Positions 33,802 to 45,377 of a DNA stretch of 64,000 bases are shown here, in pieces. A program made the position numbers and the translations under genes. Origin of the DNA: Tieghemostelium lacteum (Eukaryota; Evosea; Eumycetozoa; Dictyosteliales; Raperosteliaceae); the NCBI GenBank assembly GCA_001606155.1, contig LODT01000034.1, positions 473,665 to 537,664 on the forward strand, given 5' to 3'. Position 1 is the stretch's first letter, and the number at the start of each line of letters is the position of its first letter. Under the pieces are notes generated by a model, which saw only the letters and a program-made list of their open reading frames with translations, searched no databases and was not told the DNA's origin.

Positions 33802-34242
33802 TATGTGAATATAGATAAATAATGTTGAACTTGACTATTGGATTGATGTTAACTGCTTTCAAAATACTTTTTTAAATTTCTTTTAAATCATATTTTTAAA
33901 ATATGTGATTGAAAGAGGTATCGACCAGATATACCAAATAAATTTAAAAATCAAACACACTTCATATCCATCATAATTTTACAATTTACAATTCTTCAAA
34001 AAACCAATCGAAAATCAAAAGAAATCAAATTAATTTAGTATTTTTTTTAAAAAAAATGAATGATTAGAACCCATTAACATTAATAATCTATTTCCTTATA
34101 GATAAATATCTTAAATTAATTAATTGTTTTTAATTTTTGTTTTACAAAATGACAAATGTAAGATAACATAATAAGAAAAACCAAAAATAGTGTATTATAT
34201 TAAAAAAAAGTAGTAATACTAATGTTAAGAGCGCCAAATTTA
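33802..34242. other. Intergenic, 441 bp
   Basis: Upstream flank of 32881-33801 and downstream flank of the carboxypeptidase gene. A/T-rich with short oligo-A runs; nothing else recognised. Confidence 0.35.
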
Positions 34243-36216
34243 TTAATTTAATAAAGTGTATGAATGTTGAGATTTATATTTGTTGATAAAGATGGCAGCA
34301 AAAGCACCAGCAACTAAACCAAATACAACACCACCGATAATGATACCAATCCAGGCACCTGTTGGTAGAGTCTTAGATTTTGATGGTTGGTTGTTAGTAT
34401 CTTTGTTAGAGTGAGAATCATTATCCTCAGTTGGAGTTGGTGTTGGTGATGGTGTTGGTGATGAAGCTGGTGGAATATATGGTGAGGTAGCTTGTTCATG
34501 ATCGTTAAATGATTTACCAGAAATGAATCTAGAAATCATCTCATGAGTAGTAGCTGGTTGATCCATTGGACACATATGTGAACTATATTATTAAATAAAA
34601 ATATTAGTATTTAAATGATTATAGTAATTTAGTATAATTAAAAACATACCAATCCAATACTAAAACAAATGTTAAGTTTTGAGAAGATTTGGTGTAACCT
34701 GCTGTGATGACATCAGTATCATTTACGTAACTTGGTGCAGTCCAAATGTATCTAGAGGCATTTGCCCATTCAGCAGCACCAGACCATTGCATTTCATCTA
34801 GATATTCAGTGGTACCAATATGATTACAAATGATATCATAGTTACCATTGTAAACCATAACCTTAATAGAAGCTAAAGATTCAATGAGTAAATCGAGTGA
34901 AGATTCATCTTGGTTGGTAAGATAAGCAAAAACAGTTGAGTTACATTCATTCCATGGGTGTGGTACAGCAGTTGCGTGGATAGCAGATCTGACAGCTGGT
35001 AAATCAAGGAATTCTTGTTCTAAAGGTACACCTGATGGCCATGAAGAACCACCATCAGAATCGAATAAAGTGAAATCGTAGACATTAACCATACCATCAG
35101 CAGCATTACCAGTATCATTTTCTAATTGATTCAAAACATCACCACATTCCAATGAATTGTAGTTACCGCTTTTAATTTGATTTTGACAGGCTTCCAAAAG
35201 AACACCGTAGTATTCCAATTGTTGTTCCTCAATGAAACCAACACCATAGGCAATTTGTGAATAGGAATCGTATTGGGTAATTGGATGTGTCCAACCATTA
35301 CCAATAGCATTACCATAGAGGTTGATAAGAGTACCATTAAATTCACCTGCTTGAATCTTTTCATTCATTGCTAAAATGTAGGTAGAGAAATGTGGAATAT
35401 AATGTCCTGCATACTAAATTTACATTACAAAATATTAGTTACTTTCATCTTTGATATTGTTATTAAAAATATAAATTATACTTACAGATTCACCAGAAAT
35501 AGTTAATGGGTTTTTAGAGTAGTTAGAGAAAATACCATAAAATGATTGGAGGAATTGATAGAAATCTTGTTCAATTTCCAAATCGGTGGTACAGATACCG
35601 CTGTTGTTGGTAACGTATGAAAGACCAGTACCAACTGGTTGATCAATGTAAAGAACATTGGCAACAGTAGTCCAACTCCATGGATTGATATCAATGTTAA
35701 TATCACCTGAATCGTTTTTCTTTAAACGGAATGGTCCAGTTTCTAAAAACAAACCATCTTGAGAACTGTATCATATTAAAAAAAATGGTGGGTTAAAATC
35801 AAAATTTGTGAAAGGGTGATGACATTGTGATTTACTAACCTGCAACCTGGACCACCATTAATCCAAATAACAAATGGGGTTTCTGGGGTACTGTTAACAG
35901 CTGGGAAGAACCAAAAGAATAAATTACCATCATTTACTGAATCTACTTGAATTAGACCTGCATAGTGTTCTAACTCAACTTGAAGACCTGGTAAATCAGT
36001 TACCAAGTAATCTTCTGGAGAGGCTGTGATATCTAAATTTAAATAACTGTGATCAAAATACTCTTTTGATTTTCTATCAATTTGATATTCTGGTTTTGGT
36101 TGTTGGAATTCAGTTTCATATCTTTGTTTGTGCAACAATTTACTGTCAACACTAATTATAGCTATAATAGCAATTACCAAAAAAATTAATGATTTATTCA
36201 TTCTCTTTGGTATCAA
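34243..36216 (-). CDS. Serine carboxypeptidase S10, membrane-anchored
   Basis: A lysosomal or secretory-pathway exopeptidase. Exons 35840-36216, 35486-35765, 34650-35413 and 34243-34582 close in phase (586 residues from the first ATG, 581 from the second at MNKSL). A signal peptide (LIFLVIAIIAIISVDS) leads to the S10 domain: PFVIWINGGPGCSSQDG, WTTVANVLYIDQPVGTGLSY, nucleophile Ser219 in GESYAGHYIP, Asp412 in NGNYDIICNH and His476 in CSHMCPMDQP. There are several N-glycosylation sites. After a Pro/Ser/Thr-rich stalk (SPTPSPTPTPTED) comes one transmembrane helix (GIIIGGVVFGLVAGAFAAIF) and a short cytoplasmic tail, as in KEX1-type enzymes. The usual GAGH before the catalytic His reads DCSH here. 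Confidence 0.93.
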
Positions 36217-36427
36217 GCAGTTTGATTTTTAAACTTTAAAAAAAACAATAATAGATATTTTTTATTTTTAAATAAAAATCGATTTTTACAACAAAAACGA
36301 AAAGAATTAGTTGGGGAAATTTCTTTGCATTTGAAAACCTGCAGAACCACAATCTAAGAATTTCACATCTTATTAAATTATAAAATTCTTTTTTGCACCA
36401 TTTTTGACAAATTCGATTATAGGAAAT

Positions 36428-36703
36428 TTAAAATAAAATATAATTGATGATTGATTTAAAGATTCTATATTTCATGGAAAGTGTCAAATTCCTAAATACA
36501 CAAACTGTTGTAAAAACCATTGGAGTTGCTATAGAAGTTATTGTTACACTGCTATGAAGTAGACTTCTGACTATTGGACTGCATGAGATTGCCAGTTGTT
36601 TTCCTTTGGTGGCACATTTATAAGCTACTCCCAAGTAGATTTTAAAATCTAATGGGATGGAAATAACAATGCAATTACTGTATGGGTTGTATTGATAAAT
36701 CAT
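36428..36703 (-). CDS. Doubtful small ORF, 91 aa
   Basis: A 91-residue frame (MIYQYNPYSNCIVISIPLDF…) in DNA that is visibly less A/T-rich than its surroundings. The middle reads KGKQLAISCSPIVRSLLHSS. It has no recognisable domain and a hydrophobic composition. It could be a small gene, a decayed fragment, or the complement of an RNA gene. Confidence 0.2.
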   Translation of the reverse strand: MIYQYNPYSNCIVISIPLDFKIYLGVAYKCATKGKQLAISCSPIVRSLLHSSVTITSIATPMVFTTVCVFRNLTLSMKYRIFKSIINYILF

Positions 36704-36775
36704 TTTGATATTAAGAATTGTTTTTATAGTTGTTAATTAATTAAATTACTAATACTAAAATGAAATATGAATTTA

Positions 36776-36926
36776 TCATTTTATACTTTGAGTTAAATTG
36801 TCAATTTTCAAATTATATGTTAGTCAAATTAAATTTGACAAAAATATCTGATGATAATTTTTCACTTTTGATATAGATATTTTTGTCAAATTCAAATTGA
36901 CAATATTAAGTTTAAATATAAAATGA
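36776..36926. repeat. Large imperfect inverted repeat (hairpin)
   Basis: The inner arms, 36832-36849 and 36875-36892, are an exact 18-bp inverted repeat around a 25-bp loop. The outer arms (about 36776-36808 and 36894-36926) also pair with several mismatches, with a roughly 22-bp unpaired insert on the left. A transcript would fold into a long hairpin. It could be a MITE-like element or a small-RNA precursor. Confidence 0.6.
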
Positions 36927-37303
36927 AAATTAATATTCTCTAAATATTATTCAATCAACAAAATGAAATACACATATCAACACAAAAACGATTCTAAGGC
37001 AATAATAACAAATTACAATCTCTATTTAAAATATTTAATGAATTTTAAATCAGTAATTATCAAAAATTCTAGTCAAAGAACTATATCAGTGATTTCCAAT
37101 ATTTGCCAAGTGCTCATTCACTATTATTCAACCAAAATATAGAAATTTTAAAGGTTGTCAGATTGAAGTGCGAATTAAAAGGCCAATTCAATATTTTTAA
37201 CTGAAATTTAAATATTTAAAGTTAATAAAATATAGTCTCAAATAAATTTATTTTATTTTGAAATTGTTAATTCACATGAATATATTAAGAAATAGTGGTG
37301 TGT

Positions 37304-39450
37304 TTACATGATTAGGCAACGTTCAGCTTTACGATCTTTAATATAAATACCATTTGGATTTAAAGTTACAATAGATTCAGTTGGTCCATTAACTAGTTTA
37401 ACGATGGTACCTTCTATAGGTTTAGCCCAAATTTCTTGTCTCGCCCAGTAGAATTCATTCTCTGGAGTTTGTACACCTTGTGGTCTAGATTTACCTGTCC
37501 AAACAGTGACATTATTAATTCCTCTCATTGGTTGGATATTTTCAGGGAATGAGAAACCATGTTTTACACCATCTGGTTTAACTACAATGAGTTTACAGCC
37601 ACTAATAGACAAACCAGTTTCATAGTCACCATGTACTGATAATTTAATAATTTCATTGGAAGAGTCAATCTCTGTGATTGAGACTGTACCTGGTTCAAAT
37701 GGTATAATAGATGGTTGGCTAGTTTGATTGTCATTGGCATCATCTGGATTAGCTGATCCATTCATTGATGCATCATGATTACCATTTTCCTGAAGTGGAG
37801 AACCCTCAAACTTGTATCTCTTTCTCTTTCTCTCGTCCCCCACCGATCTTTCAAATCCATGAACCAGTTCTTTGAGATTATCAATTTCCTTAGTCAAAAG
37901 AATCTCTGGATCTGATTGATTGAGAATAGATTTAAGCTCCAATTTGAGTCTATTAATCTCAATTTGATATTCATTAGTTTTGGTATCTCTAGATTGGATC
38001 TCTTCATGTAGAATAGTTATTTGATTTTCTTTAAGCTTCAAATCTGCATTACTCTTACGGAGTCTCTTATTGATCTCTTCTTTCTCTTGATTAAAAGTAT
38101 TGATCAATTGATCTCTTTGGTTTACATCAATTTGCAGTTGTTTGATCTTATCTTCATACTCGCCATTTTGGATATTAGCTTGTTCTAAACTATTTTCCAA
38201 AAATTGATTTCGTTGATTGAGTCTATCTTTTTCCTCTTGATATGTGGATGCCTCTTTTTCGTGATTTAGACCTCTAACTTGATATTCCTCTGCCAATTGT
38301 GCTAATTTAATTTCCCATTCTCTACTAACACTATCCCTAATATCTTCCAATTGTCTTTCTAATGCTTGAATCTTTTGATTTAATTCGTTTTCTCTTCTTG
38401 TAGTATTTGACATTATTTTATCCTATATTATATTTATAAATATTAATAACCTATATTCTTGAAATTTGTATATTTATATTTACTAATTACCTTTTCTTTA
38501 GACTCAGATTTCAATTTTTTAATTTCTTCTTCTTTAGTTAAGATTACAAAGTTAATTTCTTCTTCTTTAGATTTCATTCTAGCGTATTCAGAGTCTAGTA
38601 TTTTTCTAGTTTTATCTTCAGAATCTCTGACACGTAGTTGTAGTTCCTCTTTGAGTCTCTTAATTTCACCTTGACGATTGGTCAACTCAAAATCCTTGTT
38701 ATAGAGATCATTCTTCATTGAGGTAATGGCATTATTGTGATCTTGATTCAATTGGTTAATGGCATCGGTCATATTTTTTTTGTAATCTTGTTTCTCTAAT
38801 TCCCAAGCTTCCTCTTTTGTCTTGAGTTCAGAGTTCAATTGATCAATCTTGGAGAACATATCTGATCTGCTTCTGATTTCAAACTCAATCTTGGTCTCAG
38901 CCTCATCAAGATTTTTCTTGAGAGTGGTAATGGCCAAAGTGGTACTAGTCTCAATAGACTCAATTTCTCTGTCTTTCTTATCCAATTCCTGGTTCTTTTC
39001 TTCGAGTTGTTTCAGACATAAATGTAACTTTTTATGAATTTGATGTAACTCCTCCTTCTCTTTTAATCTCTGTGCTGATCTATTTGGTGACGATGGAGTA
39101 TTTAGACTAGTGTTCAAAAAGAAGTTTTTGTTCAAAGGTGTAGTTGGAATGGTAACTGTTGTAGTACTAGTTGTAGAAGTTGCTGTAGTAGATTGATGAC
39201 TATTACTGCTACTGTGTTGCTGTTGACTAGAAGTTGGTGTAGTATTATCAGTATCTACATCCTCAATGGCATCAGAAGATGAGGATTTCTTCTTTTTCTC
39301 TGTAACCGATGGTGTCAAACTTTTCTTCTTTTTCACTAATGAATCACGATGTGCTGATGTACTATTAGTTGATGCATCACTCATTGTAACGTCTTGTGAT
39401 GATGTTTCTCTATCACGAAGTTTACTACTTTTCTTTTTTGTTCCATCCAT
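37304..39450 (-). CDS. NE81: Lamin NE81
   Basis: The nuclear-envelope lamin of dictyostelids. Exons 38491-39450 and 37304-38422 close in phase (692 residues). A Ser/Thr-rich head carries a CDK-type site (TPSSPNRSAQR), preceding a long coiled-coil rod (about 130-510). A nuclear localisation signal follows (ERKRKRYKFEGSP). The tail is a lamin-tail Ig-like domain (GTVSITEIDSSNEIIKLSVH… WTGKSRPQG). The protein ends CLIM, a CaaX box for prenylation, which anchors lamins to the inner nuclear membrane. This is the full lamin plan outside animals. Plus-strand frames here are shadows of the rod. Confidence 0.95.
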
Positions 39451-39777
39451 ATTTTAACGGTTAAATAAAATATATTTATCTACGTGAAATAAAAATTTGA
39501 ACATAAACAAAAAAAATTAAAAAAAAAGAAAGTCTTAGATTTTTTTTTAAAAATTGGAGGGAAAAGTTGATAATAAACACTATTTTTTTTTTCAAAACCA
39601 CAACCATGGTTTATAAAGATCTTCAATTAATTTTATTACTTTTTTTATAAATAATTATCCACAAACTTATAAATTCAATTGATGAATTACTAAAAAAATT
39701 TTTATAATTTTTTTTTCTTTTTTTTTTTTTTTTTCTTACGATCATTTTGATAATTTTAATCAAATAAAGAATTTAAA
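39451..39777. promoter_or_regulatory. Divergent promoter region between NE81 and the small mitochondrial protein gene
   Basis: 327 bp between two divergent starts, with long oligo-T tracts (39540-39550, 39708-39733) and oligo-A on the NE81 side. No defined factor site recognised. Confidence 0.4.
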
Positions 39778-40114
39778 ATGACAAACCCAAATTCTTTTGT
39801 TGGTGTAAGTAGAATTGAATGGGCATTGGTATAGGAGAGTGTGTACAGGATTATTAAAACATGATTGATTTGAATAGGTCCTCTACGCAGTTGGATTTTT
39901 AGCAGGCTGTTCATATGGTTCATTGAAAATGGCAGGTTTAAAAGATAACGCTAAATCACATTTAATTAACGATATTAAAGCTGTTGTAGCTGATGAAAAG
40001 AAAGTATCATACGATCAAGGTTTTGAAGCTGGTAAAAAATCACTTGTTAAGACTGGTGAACAAGTTAAATTCAATAATGTTATTGAAGAAATCATTGCCA
40101 AATCCAAACAGTAA
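39778..40114 (+). CDS. Small single-pass membrane protein, possibly ATP synthase subunit e-like, 87 aa
   Basis: Exons 39778-39804 and 39878-40114 close in phase. MTNPNSFVG then VLYAVGFLAGCSYGSLKMAG forms one N-terminal membrane helix with a GxxxG motif (GFLAGCSYG). A charged helical tail follows (INDIKAVVADEKKVSYDQGF…). Size, helix position, the GxxxG motif and the charged tail resemble mitochondrial F1Fo ATP synthase subunit e (or g), which uses GxxxG for dimerisation. The assignment is inference. Confidence 0.6.
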
Positions 40115-40489
40115 AATATATAATATAATATAGTAGAAAATAGATAGATATCACTTTCTTTTTTTTTTAAGAAAATAAATACACAACAACAATAACAATA
40201 TAAAGTGAACATGTAAAATCACACACCCACCAGGTAAAAAAAACAAAAAAAATATTGTAGGACTTATCTTTTATTATAGTATCTAATTGAATATCTCAAG
40301 TGTTTATGAATGACAAATGTAGAAAAAAGATTTGGAAACCATTATTATTTTGTTTTAAAAGATTAATTTTATTTAAAAATACATTTGGTGAAGTAATCAT
40401 GATGTTTTTATCTGTATAATGAAAAAAAAAGTTAGATATTATTGAATTTTTAGAATGAGATTGAATAAAATATGTATTTGAGTAGAAAG

Positions 40490-40566
40490 GGAATCAGTGT
40501 TTTTAAAAAACAGCCTTAGGTTGTCGTCAAAGGTATCTGGCGGTAATTATTTTCATCATAAAAACT
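40490..40566 (-). ncRNA. C/D-box snoRNA candidate, SSU rRNA 2'-O-methylation guide
   Basis: On the minus strand, box C ATGATGA (40553-40559) and box D CTGA (40494-40497) lie 66 nt apart end to end. Internal D' is CAGA (40536-40539), with a C'-like TTGACGA just after it. Flanks AGAAAG and CTTTCT can form a 6-bp terminal stem. The nine bases before D' (AATTACCGC) are complementary to GCGGTAATT of the universally conserved 530-loop region of 18S rRNA. The fifth paired base is the U methylated as Um578 in yeast (guide snR77) and Um627 in human. rRNA sequence and sites are recalled from memory. Confidence 0.7.
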
Positions 40567-40725
40567 TTCTTTTTATAGCATATTGATTCAATTTATAATC
40601 ACTTACATTAATCACAATAACTTGTACAATTTAAAGACTTTAATACAATCTAATACAATAACTGTTAAAAGAGAAAACATGTTAATAATCTATGATATAC
40701 AAAAATTGTTAAATCAAAATCATAG

Positions 40726-40835
40726 TTTTGTATTTTGTAATATCAGATAAAATATGCACATTCTCGTCAAATAGTGTACAGAAACTCTAGTCTATGAGTA
40801 TATGTCAATCATCATTAAATCTTAAAATACAAAAA
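40726..40835 (-). ncRNA. C/D-box snoRNA candidate, LSU rRNA guide, with external stem
   Basis: On the minus strand, box C ATGATGA (40809-40815) and box D CTGA (40743-40746) bracket 73 nt. D' is CTGT (40778-40781), and a C'-like TTGACGA follows, the same C' as in its neighbour. The flanks TTTTGTATTTT and AAAATACAAAA form an exact 11-bp inverted repeat, a processing stem. The D' guide contains ACTAGAGT, complementary to ACTCTAGT in the conserved LSU segment CTTGACTCTAGTTTGAC. The predicted site (fifth base) is the U of GACU, which fits yeast Um2421, but base pair 1 is a mismatch and pair 2 a wobble. LSU sequence is from memory. Confidence 0.6.
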
Positions 40836-41073
40836 CTGCAATTCTCCTATCTAAAACCTACTTCTTCGTCAAATTGTGTGTAAAAAAAAAAAAATGAAAA
40901 ATACAATTTTGGTGGTTGTTTTAAAAGAAAAAAAAAGAAAAAATACAAAAAAAAGTTTTTACACAATTTTTACAAATCTGATTTTGGTGTGGGTTATTTT
41001 AAATATTATATTTAAGATTACATAGGGATGGGATATTGGACATATTTATATATATTTAGAGTATACACGTTAT

Positions 41074-43948
41074 CTATTTCTTATTTGAAGAACCAATTTG
41101 GAAAAATGATTTCTTTCTTTCCAATTTCAAACCTTGACTTTCCGTGAGACCTCTTTGAGTGGGTTCACATTGAGATGAGGCTTTATAGAGATCCTTATCT
41201 GTTAAAACTGACTTGGGGGTCAACAGTTTCTCTATAGAATCAATTTTCTTTAGATGGTAGGGTACAGACTGATATCTGTCAATTTCCATTAGAACCTTTG
41301 CAATCATACGCATCTTTTCAAAATTGATGTGACCATTCTCTAAGAAATCTGGGTTCTCTTCGTTAAATGTCAAGTCCTTTAGATAGATTGCAATAAAAGG
41401 TAGACATGGATAGTTACAAGACAACAATGCCCTTCTATAGGCAGCATAATTCTGTCTCTCAGATGTAAATGTAAGCAATTGTTGAAATGTTTCAAATTCG
41501 GCTTTAGGTAGTGCTTCCCAGGTTTTCTTCAATCTTTGAATACTACCAAGACACAAACCCATCATTACACTCATAAATGTATTCCAATTATTAAGTTTCT
41601 TTAGAATCTCAGCAATCACTATAAATCTCTTTAATGTCGATACTCTTTGTTTGATATTATACGATATGATCTCCTATTTTATATGTATTTAAAGGTATTA
41701 GTAACTAATCTGAAGTTTAAATATATATAATATAGATACATACAGAAGCTACCCAATAACTAACTCTATTTGATCTATTAATTAGTGCTATTAGATTTGG
41801 TACTTTATCTTTGGCATCTGGTTTGGACCATGCTTGATTGGAGAGATCTTTTGGTGTGATTTTTGAAAAATAATTAAATTCTATAAGAGTAAGTTGTCTG
41901 GCAACTTCAACTGGATTGACTTCCAGTAATGTAAATGTGGGTGATTTTGGAATTATAGGTTCTGGATATGTATCCTTTTCCAAATGGAAATAGTAAATTG
42001 TTGATTTGTCTTTAAATTCTTTGGTATTGTTATTATTGTTGGTACTAGTAGTTGCAGTGGTTGTTGTAGTGGTGGAGGTGGAGGTTGGTGAGGTTGTATT
42101 ATTACTATTTATATTACTATCATCATCTTCTTTATCAGAATGATGTTTAAAATAACCAGCTCTTAGAAGTTTAGTTAAAACCTGTTTGGCCTGATCACGT
42201 TTTTCAATTTCAAATCTCTGTTGAATCCAATCTATTGCCTCACTACCCAAAAATGAATTTTTAAAAGTTTTTAATTTCTTTTTACGGTCTTTGAGTACCA
42301 GTGAATTGGAGAGAAGCATAGAGATTGCACCTAGGTTATCTAACGAAATGAGTTCTCTCATGGATTGAGGTTTGTCTTCAGAGAGATTACCATTCTGATT
42401 ACCTAATCCTAAGTTTCCTGAGCTATTACTATGTTCTATATTCTTCACCAAGAACTCTGGTGCACTTATGAGATCCTTGAGATATTTTCCCCACTTTGGG
42501 TTCTCAATCAACAGTAGATCTACAAATTGACTAAATGGTCTATAGAGTAAAGGGTCAAAGAACTGGTTGGAGTGACCTTCTAGCCACTTTTTGAGGACAT
42601 TGATGACCCTCAGTCTGACATGAGTTGTAATCTGTTGACACTCTTTCTCGTTCTCTGGGTCATTAGGTTGAACAAATTGCAATGGGTTCATGAATTTAGC
42701 TTTTAAAGCTGCAAGTAAATCAATGGGTTTCATAAAGTGGTGATATGTGAAGAGGAACTCTTCAACGTATTTGGTACCTGTGAATTTTGAGATATCGGTG
42801 AGATGGTCAATGACCTTGTCGTAGGTTCCTGATAAGAGCTCACCGTCTTCATTAAAGACCACAGGTGCAGAGGCACCATTGTTACTTGCAGTTGTAGTAG
42901 AACTGGAATTAGATTCCAAGTCTGCTGAACTCTTTTGATTGAGTTCTTCGTCGGATGAAGATTTTGTCATTTTCTGATTGGAAAGTGTTCGTACTAATGT
43001 TTCATTAATAGCTTGTGTATAGTCTGTGACTTGGTACTGGTCATTAAGCTCCCAGGATGGGAGTGTCAATTCGGATTTTGAACGAAGGAATCTGTTGGTT
43101 ATATACTCGTAGTCTAGTATAATGTCATTGGAACTCGAGCCTCCAATAGTGCCTCCCTGGTTGGTGACATGTTGGAGTTTGAGGTTCATGACTGAAGTTG
43201 ACCGAGGCAAAGGTACCGGAGGTGCACCTTGACTACTGTGGTGATGGTGATGGGGGTAGTGACTTGAACTACTTAAAGTACTGTTATTAGATGTCGAAAC
43301 ACCACTACTATTCAATGAATTTTGAATGGAAGTTGAACGTGATCTGGGTGTTGAAGACACAGTACCTCCAGGTGACTGTGATCCAGGTGTATTCATACCA
43401 CCTTGACCAAAAGATTGTATATTCTTTAGATAATTCATCAATAAATTTGGTGGTGGTGTTTTTCTAGATCCAGATTGATTGAAAAACAATTGATTAAATT
43501 CCTGTGAACTTGATACTTTTAATGAACCACCTTTACTACTCTGACTATCATTTAAAAAGAACTGACTACTGTTTCTAGGACTATTAGAAGTCGATGGTGG
43601 CAATGATCCAAAATGTGAAAATGTTTCCTCTGACGAATTCTTTAAAAATGTTGGCGATGAACTTAATGAAAATGACTTATTACTATTATTATTATTATTA
43701 TTATTACTATTACCACCACTATTACTCAAATTCTCACTACTACTATTATTACTATTAGTAGTTTCTAAATTTAAATTATCTAAATTATTTTTTGACGAAG
43801 TTGTGATATGAATATTTGGAAAGGTATGATGTTTTTCCTGTGATTGTTGTTGTTGTTGATCTTTTTGTTGCTGTTGTTGTTTGAATTTTTTAAAAAAAGC
43901 TGTTATGCTTTTACCCTTTTGCTGATTATTTTCATTAATGTCTTCCAT
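41074..43948 (-). CDS. Ras guanine-nucleotide exchange factor with DEP-like domain
   Basis: Activates Ras by GDP release. Exons 41744-43948 and 41074-41673 close in phase (934 residues). The N-terminal third is low complexity (Gln, Ser, Asn, Pro). A RasGEF_N module follows (GTYDKVIDHLTDISKFTGTK, EEFLFTYHHFMKPIDLL). A DEP-like domain then appears (FKNSFLGSEAIDWIQQRF … KLLRAGYFKHH) with a Thr/Asn insert. The catalytic CDC25 domain is last (NPVEVARQLTLIEFNYFSKI, NRSNRVSYWVASEIIS, FMSVMMGLCLGSIQRLKKTW, PCLPFIAIYLKDLTF). DEP-bearing RasGEFs are a dictyostelid family; I do not assign a specific gef letter. Confidence 0.94.
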
Positions 43949-44012
43949 TGTTTGTTGTTTTATTTGTAATCTCCTATATTTGAGTAAATGAAGGGGTTGG
44001 TGGGGATTGGGA

Positions 44013-44037
44013 GTGTGTGTTTGTGTGTGTGTTTTAT
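44013..44037. repeat. GT microsatellite
   Basis: A GT dinucleotide run interrupted by TT, just upstream of the RasGEF start. Confidence 0.7.
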
Positions 44038-45349
44038 TTGATTAGTGTGTATGAGGGGAGAAGGGGGTACTACTAATTACTATGGATGTAATTTATCTTA
44101 TTATTGTGATGTAAAAGAGTAATATGTGTGCGGTGGATTGATATGGTGTGTGAGAGGGTGTTTTATATTATTATAAAAATACTAAATTTATATATATTGT
44201 GTTTTGTGTATTTTTGTATATTGATTTAAAAATTCAAATTTTGAGAGGGAAAATTTAAATGGTAATTTAAATTATTCTCATTAAAGTGTAGTATTTATAC
44301 AATGGTAATAATAATATAACTAAAAATAAGGTTTAAAAAAATAATTCAAAAATATCGATCACGATTTGAATAAAAAATCTAAAAACCTTTTTTTTTTTAA
44401 TATTGCAATCTTTATTTACTTTTTTAAATTAACATTATGATTCCCACAAAACAATTATTCAAACACTCATTTTTCATTTTACACACTCTTGTTTCCTAGA
44501 TATATTTGAAATTTCAATGTTACAAAGATTTTAAGGAACTAAAAAAAACAAAAAACCATTTTTAATCAATGAATAACTTCATCACTATTTATTGTTCCAG
44601 CACATTACTTATTAGTATAGTTGTTGTTGTTTAGGTGATTGTGATACCCACTAATCATTGATGCACATTCAAAGATTGATTTCCTAATATAATGCATCAA
44701 TTTAAAAAAAATAAGATACATTGTCGATAATGGTATTTTTTTTAATGTTTGAGTAACTTAACAACACAGTTAATCTTTATACACCAAGAAAGAAATGATA
44801 TTATTTTATTTTTTTTGTTGTGTTTGTGGTTAACTGATCATAAATAGTGTGTTGTAGTTGTTGTAATTGTTTGTTGTTCTTCCTTCTATATATATATATT
44901 TTAACAAATTATATCATGGTAGAATATTGAAAAATATTTCAGAATTAGAATAGGCATTACCCTATAGATTAATACCTTTAAAAATACAAAATTCGAATGT
45001 GATGTTTGTTGTGGTTTCAGTATTATATTGTCAAGATTAATACACACACAAGATTGGGGGGTATTTTTTATTTTTATTTTATGTCAAAATAAAGGGGGAG
45101 GAGAGATGCTATTATGATAATGTCATTCATCTATCACACTTTTTTTATACCCCTATTGTTATGTTAAACACTCCCCAAATTGCTGTCAACATTCAACGTT
45201 TTCAAAATTTACACACACCAACACAGAAAATTGATGACAGATATAATCTTTTTAATTGGTGAATGCTCTTTAAATCAAAACTCTTTAAATAAAAAAATAT
45301 ACATTTACATTTTTATTTATATCCTCATACATTACATCTTCTCACCTTC

Positions 45350-45377
45350 TATTTATTTATTTATTTATTTATTTACT
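45350..45377. repeat. TTTA tetranucleotide microsatellite
   Basis: About seven tandem ATTT units ending in ACTTC, in the long non-coding gap. Confidence 0.75.

Larger units (their letters stand above)
36217..37303. other. Intergenic, 1,087 bp, with a large hairpin
   Basis: Carboxypeptidase promoter and lamin 3' flank. It contains a minus-strand frame at 36428-36703 of uncertain status and an inverted repeat at 36776-36926, both listed separately. The rest is featureless A/T-rich sequence. Confidence 0.4.
40115..41073. other. Intergenic, 959 bp, hosting two snoRNA candidates
   Basis: 3' flanks of 39778-40114 (+) and of the RasGEF gene (-) meet here. Besides the two C/D candidates on the minus strand, it is A/T-rich with oligo-A runs near 40880-40955. 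No coding frame seen. Confidence 0.5.
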
